Counted from the stretch's first letter, positions 36,720 to 45,838 are shown. The stretch is DNA of 64,000 bases from Lewinellaceae bacterium (GCA_020636275.1 JACJYD010000003.1:1-64000), one strand, 5' to 3'. Program-made: numbers and translations. The notes: generated by a model not told the origin, from the letters alone.

Positions 36720-37844
36720 TCCACGAATAAGGGGACGGGTTTTCAAAACGCCTTGCAGGGTTTCCATGGGAACCGTCCCCACCAATTCTACTCCTGAAAA
36801 GACGGGAAGCACCGGTGCTCCGGTATGATACATACGGTCATAAACGGTCTTCAGGTTATCCTGGGGCGTTAATCCTACCCAGACCGGCTTGTAGAAGTCG
36901 ATCACCGAACTTTTCTGCAGAACGGGATCCTTTGCCGCATTTTCCAATCGGGCGCCTTCCAGGACCCCAACCCAAACGCCATCCTCCTGAAAAACCAGGA
37001 AGTCCTTTTCGGGGCTTTGCTGTGCCCGCTCCCATACCTGTTCGATCCGGTCGCTGAGGAGCACTTTTGTGCAAGAAGGCTGCATGATGTCTTCGACCTT
37101 TCCGGAGCGGAGAAGGTGTTCCATCCGCGCATGCCGGTATTCCTGGTAAGCCATAAAGAAAACAAAACCTCCGATCAGAACGGTAACGATATTTCCTTCC
37201 ATGACCCCGAACCCGGCGAGCAGGAGGGCCATCACCTGCCCAATCCGGGAAGCGATGCGCGTGGCCTTCAAGCGACTGAACCGGAGAGCGAGCAGGGCTC
37301 TTAAAACCCGGCCTCCATCCATGGGGAATGCAGGCAGAAGATTAAACAGGGCAAGCGCGATATTCAACAAAAATAAGGCGGGGATAAAATAGGGGAGAAA
37401 GGAAGAAGCTTCTGCCCCCGGCGGCAAGTCCCCTCCGGTAAAGAGCAGGAAAAGCTGGTGGAGTTCGCGCGGGGATGTCCACCAGGAAAGCGACCCCAAT
37501 ACGCTTGCGATTGCGACATTGACCAGGGGCCCCGCAATAGCGACCATGAGTTCTTGCCCTGGTTTTTCCGGAAACCGGTACAGGCGGGCGATCCCGCCGA
37601 TCGGGGAAAGAATGATATCCTTGGTATCGACGCCATATCGCCTGGCCATGAGGGCATGTCCGAACTCGTGGAGCACCACGCAACAGAAAATAGACAGCAC
37701 GAAGAGGAAAGACAGGCCCGTGTCCGTCCAGGAATCGCCCTGTTGCCGGCTGGTATAGGCTACATACCCCAATAGGAGAAAGAATGACCAGTGCAGCCGC
37801 ACGGGGATCTCAAAGAAACGGGCAATTCGGAAAGCGCCTCTCAT
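36705..37844 (-). CDS. Site-2 protease family membrane metalloprotease with CBS region
   Basis: 379 aa. The zinc motif HEFGH (59-63) lies in a membrane helix, and the second ligand site is NLLPAFPMDGGR (about 168). This is the M50B/S2P arrangement found in SpoIVFB-like or Rip-like proteases. The last 130 residues resemble a CBS-domain pair (for example MQPSCTKVLLSDRIEQVWERAQQ, then VWVGLTPQDNLKTVYDRMYHTGAPVLPVFSG), suggesting adenine-nucleotide sensing. It cleaves membrane-spanning substrates, often anti-sigma factors. No target is evident next to it; the membrane-anchored sigma partner at 54 kb is a speculative candidate. Confidence 0.88.
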   Translation of the reverse strand: MRGAFRIARFFEIPVRLHWSFFLLLGYVAYTSRQQGDSWTDTGLSFLFVLSIFCCVVLHEFGHALMARRYGVDTKDIILSPIGGIARLYRFPEKPGQELMVAIAGPLVNVAIASVLGSLSWWTSPRELHQLFLLFTGGDLPPGAEASSFLPYFIPALFLLNIALALFNLLPAFPMDGGRVLRALLALRFSRLKATRIASRIGQVMALLLAGFGVMEGNIVTVLIGGFVFFMAYQEYRHARMEHLLRSGKVEDIMQPSCTKVLLSDRIEQVWERAQQSPEKDFLVFQEDGVWVGVLEGARLENAAKDPVLQKSSVIDFYKPVWVGLTPQDNLKTVYDRMYHTGAPVLPVFSGVELVGTVPMETLQGVLKTRPLIRGLIQS

Positions 37845-37861
37845 ACGGTTATTTATAAAAA

Positions 37862-37901
37862 TAAGGAGCCGCGGCCAAGTTCGATCAGCCGCGGCTCCTT
37901 A
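37862..37901 (-). terminator. Terminator of the acyl-CoA dehydrogenase gene
   Basis: TAAGGAGCCGCGGC (37862-37875) pairs with 37888-37901. On the minus strand it is followed by a U-rich run before the site-2 protease start. Confidence 0.88.
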
Positions 37902-37913
37902 AAACACTTCAGA

Positions 37914-39101
37914 TCAGTGAGAAGTTTGTGCCGAAGACGGCATATAGGGTAAATAAAGCTGCCCTTGCAGGATCTCGCGCGAGATGACAATCCGCTGGAT
38001 CTCGGAAGTGCCCTCGTAGATCTCCGTGATCTTGGCATCGCGCATCAGGCGTTCGACATGGTATTCCTTGACATATCCGTAGCCGCCGTGCACCTGGACG
38101 GCCTGGACGGTGGTTTTCATTGCGGTTTCGGAGGCGAAGACCTTTGCCATGGCGCTGGCCATGCCGTAATCCATGTGCTGGTCTTTCATCCAGGCGGCGC
38201 GGTAAACCATGAGGCGGGCTGCCTCCACTTCCGTAGCCATATCGGCCAGTTTGAAAGCGATGGCCTGGTGCTGGCTGATGGGCTTGCCGAATGCTTCGCG
38301 CTCTTTTGAATAAGCTACGGCCAATTCGTAGGCGCCGGCGGCGATGCCCAATGCCTGGGAAGCGATCCCGATCCGGCCGCCGTCGAGGGTGCGCATGGCG
38401 AATTTAAAACCGAAGCCATCTTCGCCGATCCGGTTTTCTTTCGGCACTTTTACATCCGTATACATGATGGTATGCGTGTCGGACGACCGGATGCCCAATT
38501 TATCTTCTTTGGCGCCGATGGTGACGCCGGGCCAGTCGGTTTCTACGATCAGGGCGTTAATGCCGCGGTGGCCCTTTTCGGGGTTGGTCTGTGCGATGAC
38601 CAGGTGTACGCTGGAGGAGCCCCCGTTGGTGATCCAGTTCTTGGTGCCGTTGAGGAGGTAGTGATCGCCCATATCGACAGCGGTGGTGCGCTGCCGGGTG
38701 GCATCGCTACCGGCTTCGGGTTCGGACAAGCAGAAGGCGCCGATCCATTCGCCGCTGGCCAGGCGGGTGAGGTACTTTTGTTTTTGCTCTTCCGTTCCGT
38801 AAGTTTCCAGTCCCCAGCATACCAGCGAATTATTCACCGACATGATCACAGCGCAGGAAGCGTCTACTTTGGAGATCTCTTCCATGGCCAGCACGTAGGA
38901 AATAGTATCCATTCCCGTGCCGCCGTATTGCGGGGAAACCATCATACCCAAAAAGCCCATCTCGGCCATTTTGCGCACTTCTTCCTTGGGAAAGCGCATT
39001 TCGCGATCGCGGTCGATCACGGTGGGCTTGAGTTCATTTTGGGCAAAATCGCGAGCGGCATCGCGTACCGCTAATTGTTCTTCAGTTAGATCAAAAAACA
39101 T
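37914..39101 (-). CDS. Acyl-CoA dehydrogenase
   Basis: 395 aa with the full three-part acyl-CoA dehydrogenase fold. Signature blocks are ICAFCLSEP-like GAFCLSEPEAGSDA (about 125), QALGIAAGAYELAVAYSKERE and, near the C-terminus, IYEGTSEIQRIVISREIL, which holds the catalytic Glu. It oxidises short- to medium-chain acyl-CoA to enoyl-CoA with FAD, passing electrons to ETF. Close to the short-chain (butyryl-CoA) type by motif, but chain-length preference cannot be fixed. TATTTTTG on the minus strand (39177-39184) is a possible -7 box. Confidence 0.93.
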   Translation of the reverse strand: MFFDLTEEQLAVRDAARDFAQNELKPTVIDRDREMRFPKEEVRKMAEMGFLGMMVSPQYGGTGMDTISYVLAMEEISKVDASCAVIMSVNNSLVCWGLETYGTEEQKQKYLTRLASGEWIGAFCLSEPEAGSDATRQRTTAVDMGDHYLLNGTKNWITNGGSSSVHLVIAQTNPEKGHRGINALIVETDWPGVTIGAKEDKLGIRSSDTHTIMYTDVKVPKENRIGEDGFGFKFAMRTLDGGRIGIASQALGIAAGAYELAVAYSKEREAFGKPISQHQAIAFKLADMATEVEAARLMVYRAAWMKDQHMDYGMASAMAKVFASETAMKTTVQAVQVHGGYGYVKEYHVERLMRDAKITEIYEGTSEIQRIVISREILQGQLYLPYMPSSAQTSH

Positions 39102-39197
39102 AGAGGTTTTATTTTTGGCTTGGACGAAATTAAATCTTCAAAGGAGGGGCCGGCGTCGCCCGGTTGGAAATTTTTGCAAAAATAAAGAGTTTCTATT

Positions 39198-39521
39198 TTA
39201 ATTTTTCTCAAATCCTTCCTCGATGACCTCCATCACGGTCCGAAAGGCCACGAAATGGTCCTTATATCGTTCCGCATGCGATCTTTGTAGCGCTGGCGCA
39301 TGATGGACCTGGTATTGATGCAAAGTAGCCATGTCGGGGCAAAGATACTGGAACGCATAGGTCGTTCCGTCGGCATCCTCCAGGCTGAGGACCCGGGTGA
39401 TCCGGTAGCTGAGGAAGATGCCGGTAGCCATGACCTCCGGGATATGGACCTGTCGCATCCATTGCAGCCATTCCTCCTGTACTTCGTTGTTGATCTTTAC
39501 GGTTACGTTGTATAGCACCAT
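39198..39521 (-). CDS. DUF4286 family protein
   Basis: 107 aa from the ATG at 39521 (MVLYNVTVKINNEVQEEWLQW). The upstream part of the open frame is low-similarity and rejected. The small ferredoxin-like fold with EEWLQWMRQVHIPEVMATG and YAFQYLCPDMATLHQYQ matches DUF4286, a short Bacteroidota family related to dimeric alpha-beta barrel proteins. No function known. It is downstream of murA on the same strand. Confidence 0.8.
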   Translation of the reverse strand: MVLYNVTVKINNEVQEEWLQWMRQVHIPEVMATGIFLSYRITRVLSLEDADGTTYAFQYLCPDMATLHQYQVHHAPALQRSHAERYKDHFVAFRTVMEVIEEGFEKN

Positions 39522-39585
39522 GCTTTCATTATTTTGACTGATACGGGACTGGAGCGCCCGGTCCTGTATCGGTCTGTCAGGAAAT

Positions 39586-40899
39586 CTAGATCCGGTGGAT
39601 CTCCGCGCCGAGTGCCCGAAGGCGTTCGTCAATATGTGCATAGCCCCGGTCGATCTGGTCGATGCTGCGGATCAGGCTCGTACCTTTGGCTGAAAGGGCG
39701 GCGATGAGCAGGGCTACGCCGGCTCGGATGTCCGGAGATGTCATTTCAATGCCCCGGAGGGGGTATTTCCGGTCGATACCGATCACGGTGGCCCGGTGCG
39801 GATCACAGAGGATGATCTGGGCGCCCATGTCGATCAGTTTGTCGACAAAGAACAGGCGGCTTTCAAACATTTTTTGGTGGATCAGCACACTTCCCCTTGC
39901 CTGCGTGGCGGTGACCAGCACGATACTCATCAGGTCGGGCGAAAAGCCGGGCCATGGAGCGTCGTAGACCGTGAGGATGGAACCGTCGATGAAGGTCTGG
40001 ATCTCATAGGAATCCTGCTGTGGAATATAGAGGTCGTCGCCCCGGAATTCAAATTGGATGCCCAGGCGTTCGAAGACCATGGGGATGGTGCCCATATCGT
40101 CGCGGCGGGCTTCGCGGATGGTCAGTTCGGACTGGGTCATGGCTGCCATTCCGATAAAGCTACCGATCTCGATCATATCGGGAAGCATTCGGTGGGTCGT
40201 TCCGCCGAGCAGGCCTTCAACCCCTTCGATGATCAGAAGATTGGAACCGATGCCGGAAATTTTGGCGCCCATGCGGTTAAGCATTTTGCACAATTGCTGG
40301 ACATAGGGTTCGCAGGCAGCATTATAGACCTGGGTCGTTCCTTTTGCCAGCACTGCCGCCATGACGACATTGGCCGTACCTGTCACCGAGATCTCATCCA
40401 TGAGGATGTATTTGCCGGTGAGTTGTTTGGCCTCGATGTAAAAGTGGTTCCTGTCGGCGTCGTAGTTAAACTGCCCGCCCAGCGCTTCGAGACCATGGAA
40501 GTGGGTATCGAGGCGGCGGCGGCCGATCTTGTCACCCCCCGGTTTAGGCAGATAGGCCCTGCCGAAACGGGCGAGCAGGGGGCCGATCAGCATAACCGAC
40601 CCCCGAATGCGGCGGGAATGCTCCTGGAATTCTTCCGACTGGAAGAACTGGAGGTCGATATCCTTGGCCCGGAACGAGAAAGTACCCGGTTCGCGGGCCT
40701 CGACCTGAACTCCGAGTCCTTTGAGGAGTTCGATCAGGCGATTGACATCCAAAATGTCGGGAATGTTGGAAATGACGACTTCCTCCTGGGTCAGGAGGGT
40801 GGCGGAAATGATTTGAAGCGCTTCGTTTTTAGCGCCTTGGGGAAGGATAGCGCCATGCAGCTGCTTCCCTCCGGTAACTTCAAAACTGGAAGGATTCAT
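39586..40899 (-). CDS. murA: UDP-N-acetylglucosamine 1-carboxyvinyltransferase MurA (Asp variant)
   Basis: 437 aa from the ATG at 40899. EPSP-synthase-like fold; it transfers enolpyruvate from PEP to UDP-GlcNAc in the first committed step of peptidoglycan synthesis. The blocks GAKNEALQIISATLLT, GSVMLIGPLLARFG and DAPWPGFSPD are conserved. The catalytic loop reads PGGDKIGRRR, with D123 where E. coli has Cys115. Asp at this position is known to preserve activity while preventing alkylation by fosfomycin, so intrinsic fosfomycin insensitivity is expected (from family knowledge). It is followed by DUF4286 and preceded by DUF4290, as is usual in Bacteroidota. Confidence 0.95.
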   Translation of the reverse strand: MNPSSFEVTGGKQLHGAILPQGAKNEALQIISATLLTQEEVVISNIPDILDVNRLIELLKGLGVQVEAREPGTFSFRAKDIDLQFFQSEEFQEHSRRIRGSVMLIGPLLARFGRAYLPKPGGDKIGRRRLDTHFHGLEALGGQFNYDADRNHFYIEAKQLTGKYILMDEISVTGTANVVMAAVLAKGTTQVYNAACEPYVQQLCKMLNRMGAKISGIGSNLLIIEGVEGLLGGTTHRMLPDMIEIGSFIGMAAMTQSELTIREARRDDMGTIPMVFERLGIQFEFRGDDLYIPQQDSYEIQTFIDGSILTVYDAPWPGFSPDLMSIVLVTATQARGSVLIHQKMFESRLFFVDKLIDMGAQIILCDPHRATVIGIDRKYPLRGIEMTSPDIRAGVALLIAALSAKGTSLIRSIDQIDRGYAHIDERLRALGAEIHRI

Positions 40900-40970
40900 A
40901 ATTAGTATGGTCGGGCGATTAGAAAGGAATGAGGAAGGTCGTAAGGCCTCCGCCATTCTTCATCACAGGT

Positions 40971-41660
40971 TTACTTCCGATTTTTACGTTGCTTCCGCTT
41001 GAAGCCGCCTCCACCGTTTCCTTTGCCTCCCTGGTGGTATTTCTGTTTCCTGCCCTGGTGGTGTTGCCCCTGCTGGTGCTTGCCTTTGTTCTTGTCCTGG
41101 GGGATTTGTTCCAGTGCGGTATCCTCATGCAGGGAAAGGTGGCCTTCCGAAAGCGCTTCCAGATCGGCGATGACGACATCGTCGCTCACATAGTGTTCTC
41201 TATTCCAGGTCTGGTAGGCCAATTTCATGTAAGAAGCGATCACATAAGCGAAGGCATCCTTTTTGCCGGCGTCTTCCATCTCCCGGGCCTTTTCGACCAG
41301 TTTCTGGACATTGTAGCCGTAGTGGCGATAGTGGATGGATTTTTGCGGATAGGGAACGCGTTCGGGTTTTTTGAACATTTCCTCCCGGGTAGGGGCATGT
41401 CCGCTGGGCGGGAGCACATCGAGTTCAAACTCGCCGATGCGGAAGACGTGTTTCCACACTTTTTCCCGGAAGTCGTCGATGTTTTTGTTCTGCGCGTTCA
41501 TTTGAACCACCAGGTTGACCACTTTTTCCACAAATGCTTGCCGTTTGCCCGGGTCTTCGATCGTTTTGGCAAAATCGATCATACCCTGGACGTGGCGTCC
41601 GTATTCCGGAATGATCAGGTTATCCCTGGAGGTATTGTATTCCATGCTTTGTTCGGCCAT
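40971..41660 (-). CDS. DUF4290 domain protein
   Basis: 229 aa. The helical N-terminal domain (MEYNTSRDNLIIPEYGRHVQGMID) and KSIHYRHYGYNVQKLVEKA block define DUF4290, found only in Bacteroidota and typically next to murA. The C-terminal 50 residues are a Lys/Gln/His/Gly-rich tail ending in KRKQRKNRK, probably disordered and nucleic-acid or envelope binding (inference). Function unknown; conservation beside murA suggests a cell-wall-related role. Confidence 0.85.
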   Translation of the reverse strand: MAEQSMEYNTSRDNLIIPEYGRHVQGMIDFAKTIEDPGKRQAFVEKVVNLVVQMNAQNKNIDDFREKVWKHVFRIGEFELDVLPPSGHAPTREEMFKKPERVPYPQKSIHYRHYGYNVQKLVEKAREMEDAGKKDAFAYVIASYMKLAYQTWNREHYVSDDVVIADLEALSEGHLSLHEDTALEQIPQDKNKGKHQQGQHHQGRKQKYHQGGKGNGGGGFKRKQRKNRK

Positions 41661-41708
41661 GATTTTTCATTGGCGGGTTAAAGGTAAGGGATTTTATCTC
41701 AAGTTTTT

Positions 41709-43550
41709 TTATTCCACGGTAACGGATTTCGCCAGATTACGGGGTTGATCGACATCGCAATTTCGCAGAAGGGCTATGTGGTAAGAAAGGAGTTGCAGCG
41801 GGATGACCGACAGAAGCGGGGTCAGGGGTTCTTCCGTTTCCGGGATCTCGATCCGGTAATCGGCCATTTTGGAGATTACCTCTTCTCCTTCAGTCACCAC
41901 GGCGATCACGACACCTTTTCGGGCTTTGACCTCCTGGATATTGCTGGCGATCTTTTCGTAAGCGCTCTTGTTGGTCGCGATGACGAACACCGGCATATTT
42001 TCGTCGATCAAGGCGATCGGGCCGTGTTTCATTTCGGCGGCCGGATAGCCTTCGGCGTGGATGTAGGAGATCTCTTTCAGTTTGAGGGCGCCTTCCAGGG
42101 CGACGGGGAAGCTGTATCCCCTGCCGAGATAGAGGGCGTTGGTCGCGTTTTTAAACTCGGTAGCGATATATTCGACGGAAGAGGCGCACTGTTGGAGCAG
42201 GGTTTCCACTTTCCGCGGAATATTTTCCATTTCGTTGAGCAGCTGCTGGTAGTAGGTTTTGGAGAGGGTGCCCCGCTTGTACGCCAGGCTCAGGGCCATC
42301 ATGGTGAGCAGGGTCACCTGGCCGGTGAAGGCCTTGGTAGAAGCGACCCCGATCTCCGGACCGGCGTGAATGTAGGACCCGGCATCGGTCATTCGGGCGA
42401 TGGATGACCCCACCACATTGACGATACCGTAGATGAGGGCGCCTTTTTCCTTGGCCAGTTCGAGGGCCGCCAGGGTGTCGGCGGTCTCCCCGGACTGGGA
42501 GATGGCGATGACCACGTCGTTTTCCCGGATGATGGGATTGCGATAGCGGAATTCGGATGCGTACTCCACTTCGACCGGAATGCGCGCCAGGTCTTCGAAG
42601 AGATATTCAGCGATCAGGCCGGCGTGCCAGGAAGTGCCGCAGGCGACGATCAGGATCCGGTCGGCCTGGGCGATGCGGTTGTGGTATTGCTCGATGCCGC
42701 CGAGACGGACCCAGCCTTCTCCGGCATTGAGACGTCCCCGCATGCAATCCTGAATGGTGCGCGATTGCTCGTGGATCTCCTTGAGCATAAAATAATCGTA
42801 TCCTCCCTTTTCGAGCATCTCGATCTCCATATTGAGCTCTTCGATGAAAGGGCTCTGGATCTCATTGCCGATCGTCTTGATCTGGAGATGACCGTCACGG
42901 GTCAGCAGCGTGATCTCTTCGTCGTTGAGATAGATCACCTGTTTGGTATGTTCGACGATAGGGGTGGCGTCGGAGGCGAGGAAGAACTCATTCTTTCCGA
43001 TCCCGATCACCAGGGGGCTGCCTTTGCGGGCGGCAACGAGTTGGTCGGGGTTGTCGCGATCCATCACGACGATGGCATAGGCGCCTACCACTTCGGTCAG
43101 GGCCAGGCGCACGGCCTCGGCGAGCGGTAGCTTTTCCGAGCGCTGGATCTCATCGATGAGGTGAACCAGTACTTCGGTATCGGTTTCAGAGGAAAAGACA
43201 TGCCCTTTGTTTTCCAGAGCGGTCTTGAGCAGTCCGTAGTTTTCGATAATGCCGTTGTGCACAATGGTAAGCCGGTCGTTGCCCGACGTATGCGGGTGCG
43301 CATTGATGTCATCCGGTTTGCCGTGCGTGGCCCAGCGGGTATGACCGATCCCGATGTTACCCCCGGTTTCTTTCGACCGGGCAAATTCGACGAGGTCCTG
43401 GACCTTGCCTTTTTTCTTAAATACGTGCAATTGGCCATTGTAAATGGCGACCCCGGCACTATCGTATCCGCGGTATTCCAGCCGTTGAAGCCCTTTAATG
43501 AGGATGGGGTAAGCCTCGCGGGGGCCCAGGTAAGCAACTATTCCACACAT
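41709..43550 (-). CDS. glmS: Glutamine--fructose-6-phosphate aminotransferase GlmS
   Basis: 613 aa, standard length. The N-terminal glutaminase begins MCGIVAYLG with the Cys2 nucleophile exposed after Met removal. GHTRWATHGKP and NHNGI-like VHNGIIENYG follow. Two SIS domains bind fructose-6-phosphate (CGTSWHAGLIAEY, SQSGETADTLAAL), and the C-terminal tail LAKSVTVE is the usual one. It makes glucosamine-6-phosphate, the entry to UDP-GlcNAc and thus the MurA substrate. It lies 6 nt after the DUF4270 gene. No glmS ribozyme was seen upstream. Confidence 0.97.
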   Translation of the reverse strand: MCGIVAYLGPREAYPILIKGLQRLEYRGYDSAGVAIYNGQLHVFKKKGKVQDLVEFARSKETGGNIGIGHTRWATHGKPDDINAHPHTSGNDRLTIVHNGIIENYGLLKTALENKGHVFSSETDTEVLVHLIDEIQRSEKLPLAEAVRLALTEVVGAYAIVVMDRDNPDQLVAARKGSPLVIGIGKNEFFLASDATPIVEHTKQVIYLNDEEITLLTRDGHLQIKTIGNEIQSPFIEELNMEIEMLEKGGYDYFMLKEIHEQSRTIQDCMRGRLNAGEGWVRLGGIEQYHNRIAQADRILIVACGTSWHAGLIAEYLFEDLARIPVEVEYASEFRYRNPIIRENDVVIAISQSGETADTLAALELAKEKGALIYGIVNVVGSSIARMTDAGSYIHAGPEIGVASTKAFTGQVTLLTMMALSLAYKRGTLSKTYYQQLLNEMENIPRKVETLLQQCASSVEYIATEFKNATNALYLGRGYSFPVALEGALKLKEISYIHAEGYPAAEMKHGPIALIDENMPVFVIATNKSAYEKIASNIQEVKARKGVVIAVVTEGEEVISKMADYRIEIPETEEPLTPLLSVIPLQLLSYHIALLRNCDVDQPRNLAKSVTVE

Positions 43551-43556
43551 GAGAGA

Positions 43557-44891
43557 TCAATAATCTGTTAAGTTCAATTTGATTTTTGCAGGGTATTCGG
43601 GATGCTTTGGACCACACAGAACCACCCGGTTGGCCAGTTCGGCCCGGTACAACGGGGTGATCAGTAAGCGGTTGCCGGCATCTCCGTTCTTGAGTTTCTT
43701 GAAATACGCAGATAGGTTCATCCGGTAGGATTGGACCATGCCCTCTTCCTGAAGGTCGCCGCCAAAGATGTTCGGCAACTCCTGGCGTCCCAGGCCGATC
43801 GTAACTTCGGGGATAATAGACAGACTACCGTCGTCCAGGATCTCCGATGCTACGAATTGTTCGATGGGGGCAAACGAATAGCCCATTTCCTCCGGCAACA
43901 TAATGACGGTAAATTCCAATTCGGCCCGGTTGATGATCTTGTCCTGGAACAGATCCGTGTCCGGGATCTCAATGACGATCCCCAGTCCCGACATGCCTTG
44001 TGAAAAGACCAGGCTGTCGCATAAGGTGGAATCCTGGAGGAACGCTTCTACAGGCGCTCCGGTATAGTCGTTGGTATACGTCTCCATGCTGGCCCCTCCG
44101 GCGATCGGAAAGGTATACTGATGGAAGATCGTATCGACGTGGTAATACACGGTCATTCCGGCATAGGTCGAGCCGATACTGAAGCTCAGCATTCCTTTGT
44201 TCTGGCTGGCGCCCCGGATCTGGAGGCCCTTGTATTTGGCCAAAAAGGCGGAGTCCGACTCCCAAACGAGGGTATCTTCCGCCAGGAAGGATTGGGCAAA
44301 GGCTTCGTCCATCCGGATGCGGACCATCGGAGGGAGGAGTTGGGTCCCCATGGTGTCGCTGCCGTGGACCAGGATCTCAATGCTGTCGTTTGGGGCGGGA
44401 TGAACGGTGGCAGCGCCGATGAGCTGGGTAGCTGCGAAGGTCTTATTGGAGTAATAGGTGAGGGTATCGTCCATATCTTCATCCAGGAGGTACACTTCGA
44501 TCTGATAGGCTTCGGTGGTATCTCCGTATACGCGGTTGGCGCGATAGGGGAGGGTCAGGACCATGGAGTCGAGCGTGGCGTCCGCAAAATCGGGCGGGTC
44601 GATCACGCTGAGCTTCATCTGGGTATTGATGACGGCGGAGGAAAGCCCCAGGACGGGATCCGAAAACTGCCCGCACAGAAAGTAGGACAAGGATTCTCCA
44701 AGGTCAGGTCCGTAGGTCTTGATCGAATCGGTTTGTTGGAGATAGGCGAGGAAGGGGAGTGTGTCTGTATACAAGACATCGATCTGGTCCTGTTGGAGGA
44801 GGTCAGATCCGATAATGCCGGGTTGGGTACAGGAATGTAGCAGTGCTCCAAGGGCAATAAAAAGCCCCCAGCGGAAAAGGAGTGATTTCAT
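43557..44891 (-). CDS. DUF4270 family lipoprotein
   Basis: 444 aa from the ATG at 44891. A lipoprotein signal (SLLFRWGLFIALGALLHSC) has its lipobox Cys at about 19. The mature protein begins with a DUF4270 pattern (GSDLLQQDQIDVLYTDTLPF) and is otherwise beta-rich. DUF4270 proteins lie beside glmS and the short starch-synthase-like gene across Bacteroidota, but no function is established. Probably periplasmic or outer-membrane-attached. Confidence 0.85.
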   Translation of the reverse strand: MKSLLFRWGLFIALGALLHSCTQPGIIGSDLLQQDQIDVLYTDTLPFLAYLQQTDSIKTYGPDLGESLSYFLCGQFSDPVLGLSSAVINTQMKLSVIDPPDFADATLDSMVLTLPYRANRVYGDTTEAYQIEVYLLDEDMDDTLTYYSNKTFAATQLIGAATVHPAPNDSIEILVHGSDTMGTQLLPPMVRIRMDEAFAQSFLAEDTLVWESDSAFLAKYKGLQIRGASQNKGMLSFSIGSTYAGMTVYYHVDTIFHQYTFPIAGGASMETYTNDYTGAPVEAFLQDSTLCDSLVFSQGMSGLGIVIEIPDTDLFQDKIINRAELEFTVIMLPEEMGYSFAPIEQFVASEILDDGSLSIIPEVTIGLGRQELPNIFGGDLQEEGMVQSYRMNLSAYFKKLKNGDAGNRLLITPLYRAELANRVVLCGPKHPEYPAKIKLNLTDY

Positions 44892-44926
44892 GTGAAACAG
44901 CCAATTTTCAATTAAGGCAAGATTGA

Positions 44927-45748
44927 TCAACCTTCCACTTCCTCTTGGAGAAGTGCCTGGTAGAATTCGAGGATAGAATTAAAGTATTCTTCTCCTTCCT
45001 GATATTCCAAAACGGGTTTTTCAGTTTGTGCCAATTCCTGTGAAACGGAAGCGGGAAGGGATTCGCTGCCTTTAACAAGTGCATCGGCCAATGCTACCGC
45101 CCCGGCATGCAGCGAGATCTTGTTGCCGGTTTGGTAGGGTTTCAGATGCCCTTCGTCCAGATTATTGATGGAAGCTTTAGACAAAAATTCGGAAGAGAAA
45201 GTGTGGCCAAGGGAACTGGAATAGATGGAATAGATCACTTTGGAGTTCCGAAAAAGCGGTTCATTTTTATAGGCGGTCTTCAGGTAGAGCGGAATGAGGC
45301 TGGTCATCCAGCCATGGCAGTGCACGATGTCGGGCGGCCATCCGAATTTCTTTACGGTTTCGAGCACGCCTTTGCAGAAGAAGACCATGCGTTCGGCATT
45401 ATCGTCGAAAACTTCCCCTTTTTCGTCCTCAAAAATGGCTTTCCGCTTGAAGAAGTCTTCATTGTCGAGGAAATACACCTGCATGCGGGCGCCGGGCAGC
45501 GAGGCTACTTTAATGATCAGTGGATAGTCGTCGTCGTCGACGATGATATTCATACCGGAGAGGCGAACCACTTCATGCAAGCGATGGCGGCGCTCATTGA
45601 TGGTTCCAAACCTGGGCATGAGCACTCTGACCTCCAGCCCGCTATCCTGTGCGTATTGCGGTAGTTTCCTTGCTATTTCAGCGATCTCCGTCAACTCGGT
45701 GTAGGGATGCATTTCCTGCGTTACTATCAATACTTTCTTCTTGCTCAT
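44927..45748 (-). CDS. Short glycogen/starch synthase-like protein (GT5 N-terminal domain only)
   Basis: 273 aa from the ATG at 45748. The opening KKVLIVTQEMHPYTELTEIAEIARKLPQY and the RVLMPRFGTINERRHRLHEV and DIVHCHGWMTSLIP blocks match the N-terminal Rossmann domain of GT5 starch synthases. The C-terminal donor-binding GT-B domain (about 200 residues) is absent and KTGGL is replaced by TELTE. Catalysis of ADP-glucose transfer is therefore doubtful. The short form is widespread in Bacteroidota in exactly this gene neighbourhood, so it is not a local truncation. First gene of the glmS/DUF4270 operon. Confidence 0.8.
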   Translation of the reverse strand: MSKKKVLIVTQEMHPYTELTEIAEIARKLPQYAQDSGLEVRVLMPRFGTINERRHRLHEVVRLSGMNIIVDDDDYPLIIKVASLPGARMQVYFLDNEDFFKRKAIFEDEKGEVFDDNAERMVFFCKGVLETVKKFGWPPDIVHCHGWMTSLIPLYLKTAYKNEPLFRNSKVIYSIYSSSLGHTFSSEFLSKASINNLDEGHLKPYQTGNKISLHAGAVALADALVKGSESLPASVSQELAQTEKPVLEYQEGEEYFNSILEFYQALLQEEVEG

Positions 45749-45803
45749 ATGCTTCACGCGGTATCTTCTGAATTATAGAATGGGATTTACCCCTTAGAGG
45801 TTG

Positions 45804-45811
45804 CAAATTTA
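45804..45811 (-). promoter_or_regulatory. -7 element (TAAATTTG) for the short GT5/DUF4270/glmS operon
   Basis: The minus strand reads TAAATTTG, an exact match to the Bacteroidota -7 consensus TAnnTTTG, 55 nt before the start codon. No clear -33 TTTG at the right spacing. Confidence 0.4.
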
Positions 45812-45813
45812 CT

Positions 45814-45838
45814 AAAAAAAACCGACTTTTCTCGGTTT
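45814..45838 (-). terminator. Orphan terminator-like hairpin
   Basis: AAACCGA (45819-45825) pairs with TCGGTTT (45832-45838). On the minus strand the hairpin is followed by eight Ts. No minus-strand gene ends just upstream, so it may end a short transcript or simply insulate the operon promoter. Confidence 0.45.

Noticed and set aside
39796..40905. 369-aa plus-strand frame opposite murA
   Set aside because: Antisense to a complete murA.
41660..43560. glmS ribozyme or riboswitch upstream of glmS
   Set aside because: Only 6 nt separate glmS from the DUF4270 gene; no room for such an element.
44927..45748. Functional glycogen synthase (glgA)
   Set aside because: The C-terminal GT-B half and the KTGGL motif are missing, so a glycogen role is not claimed.
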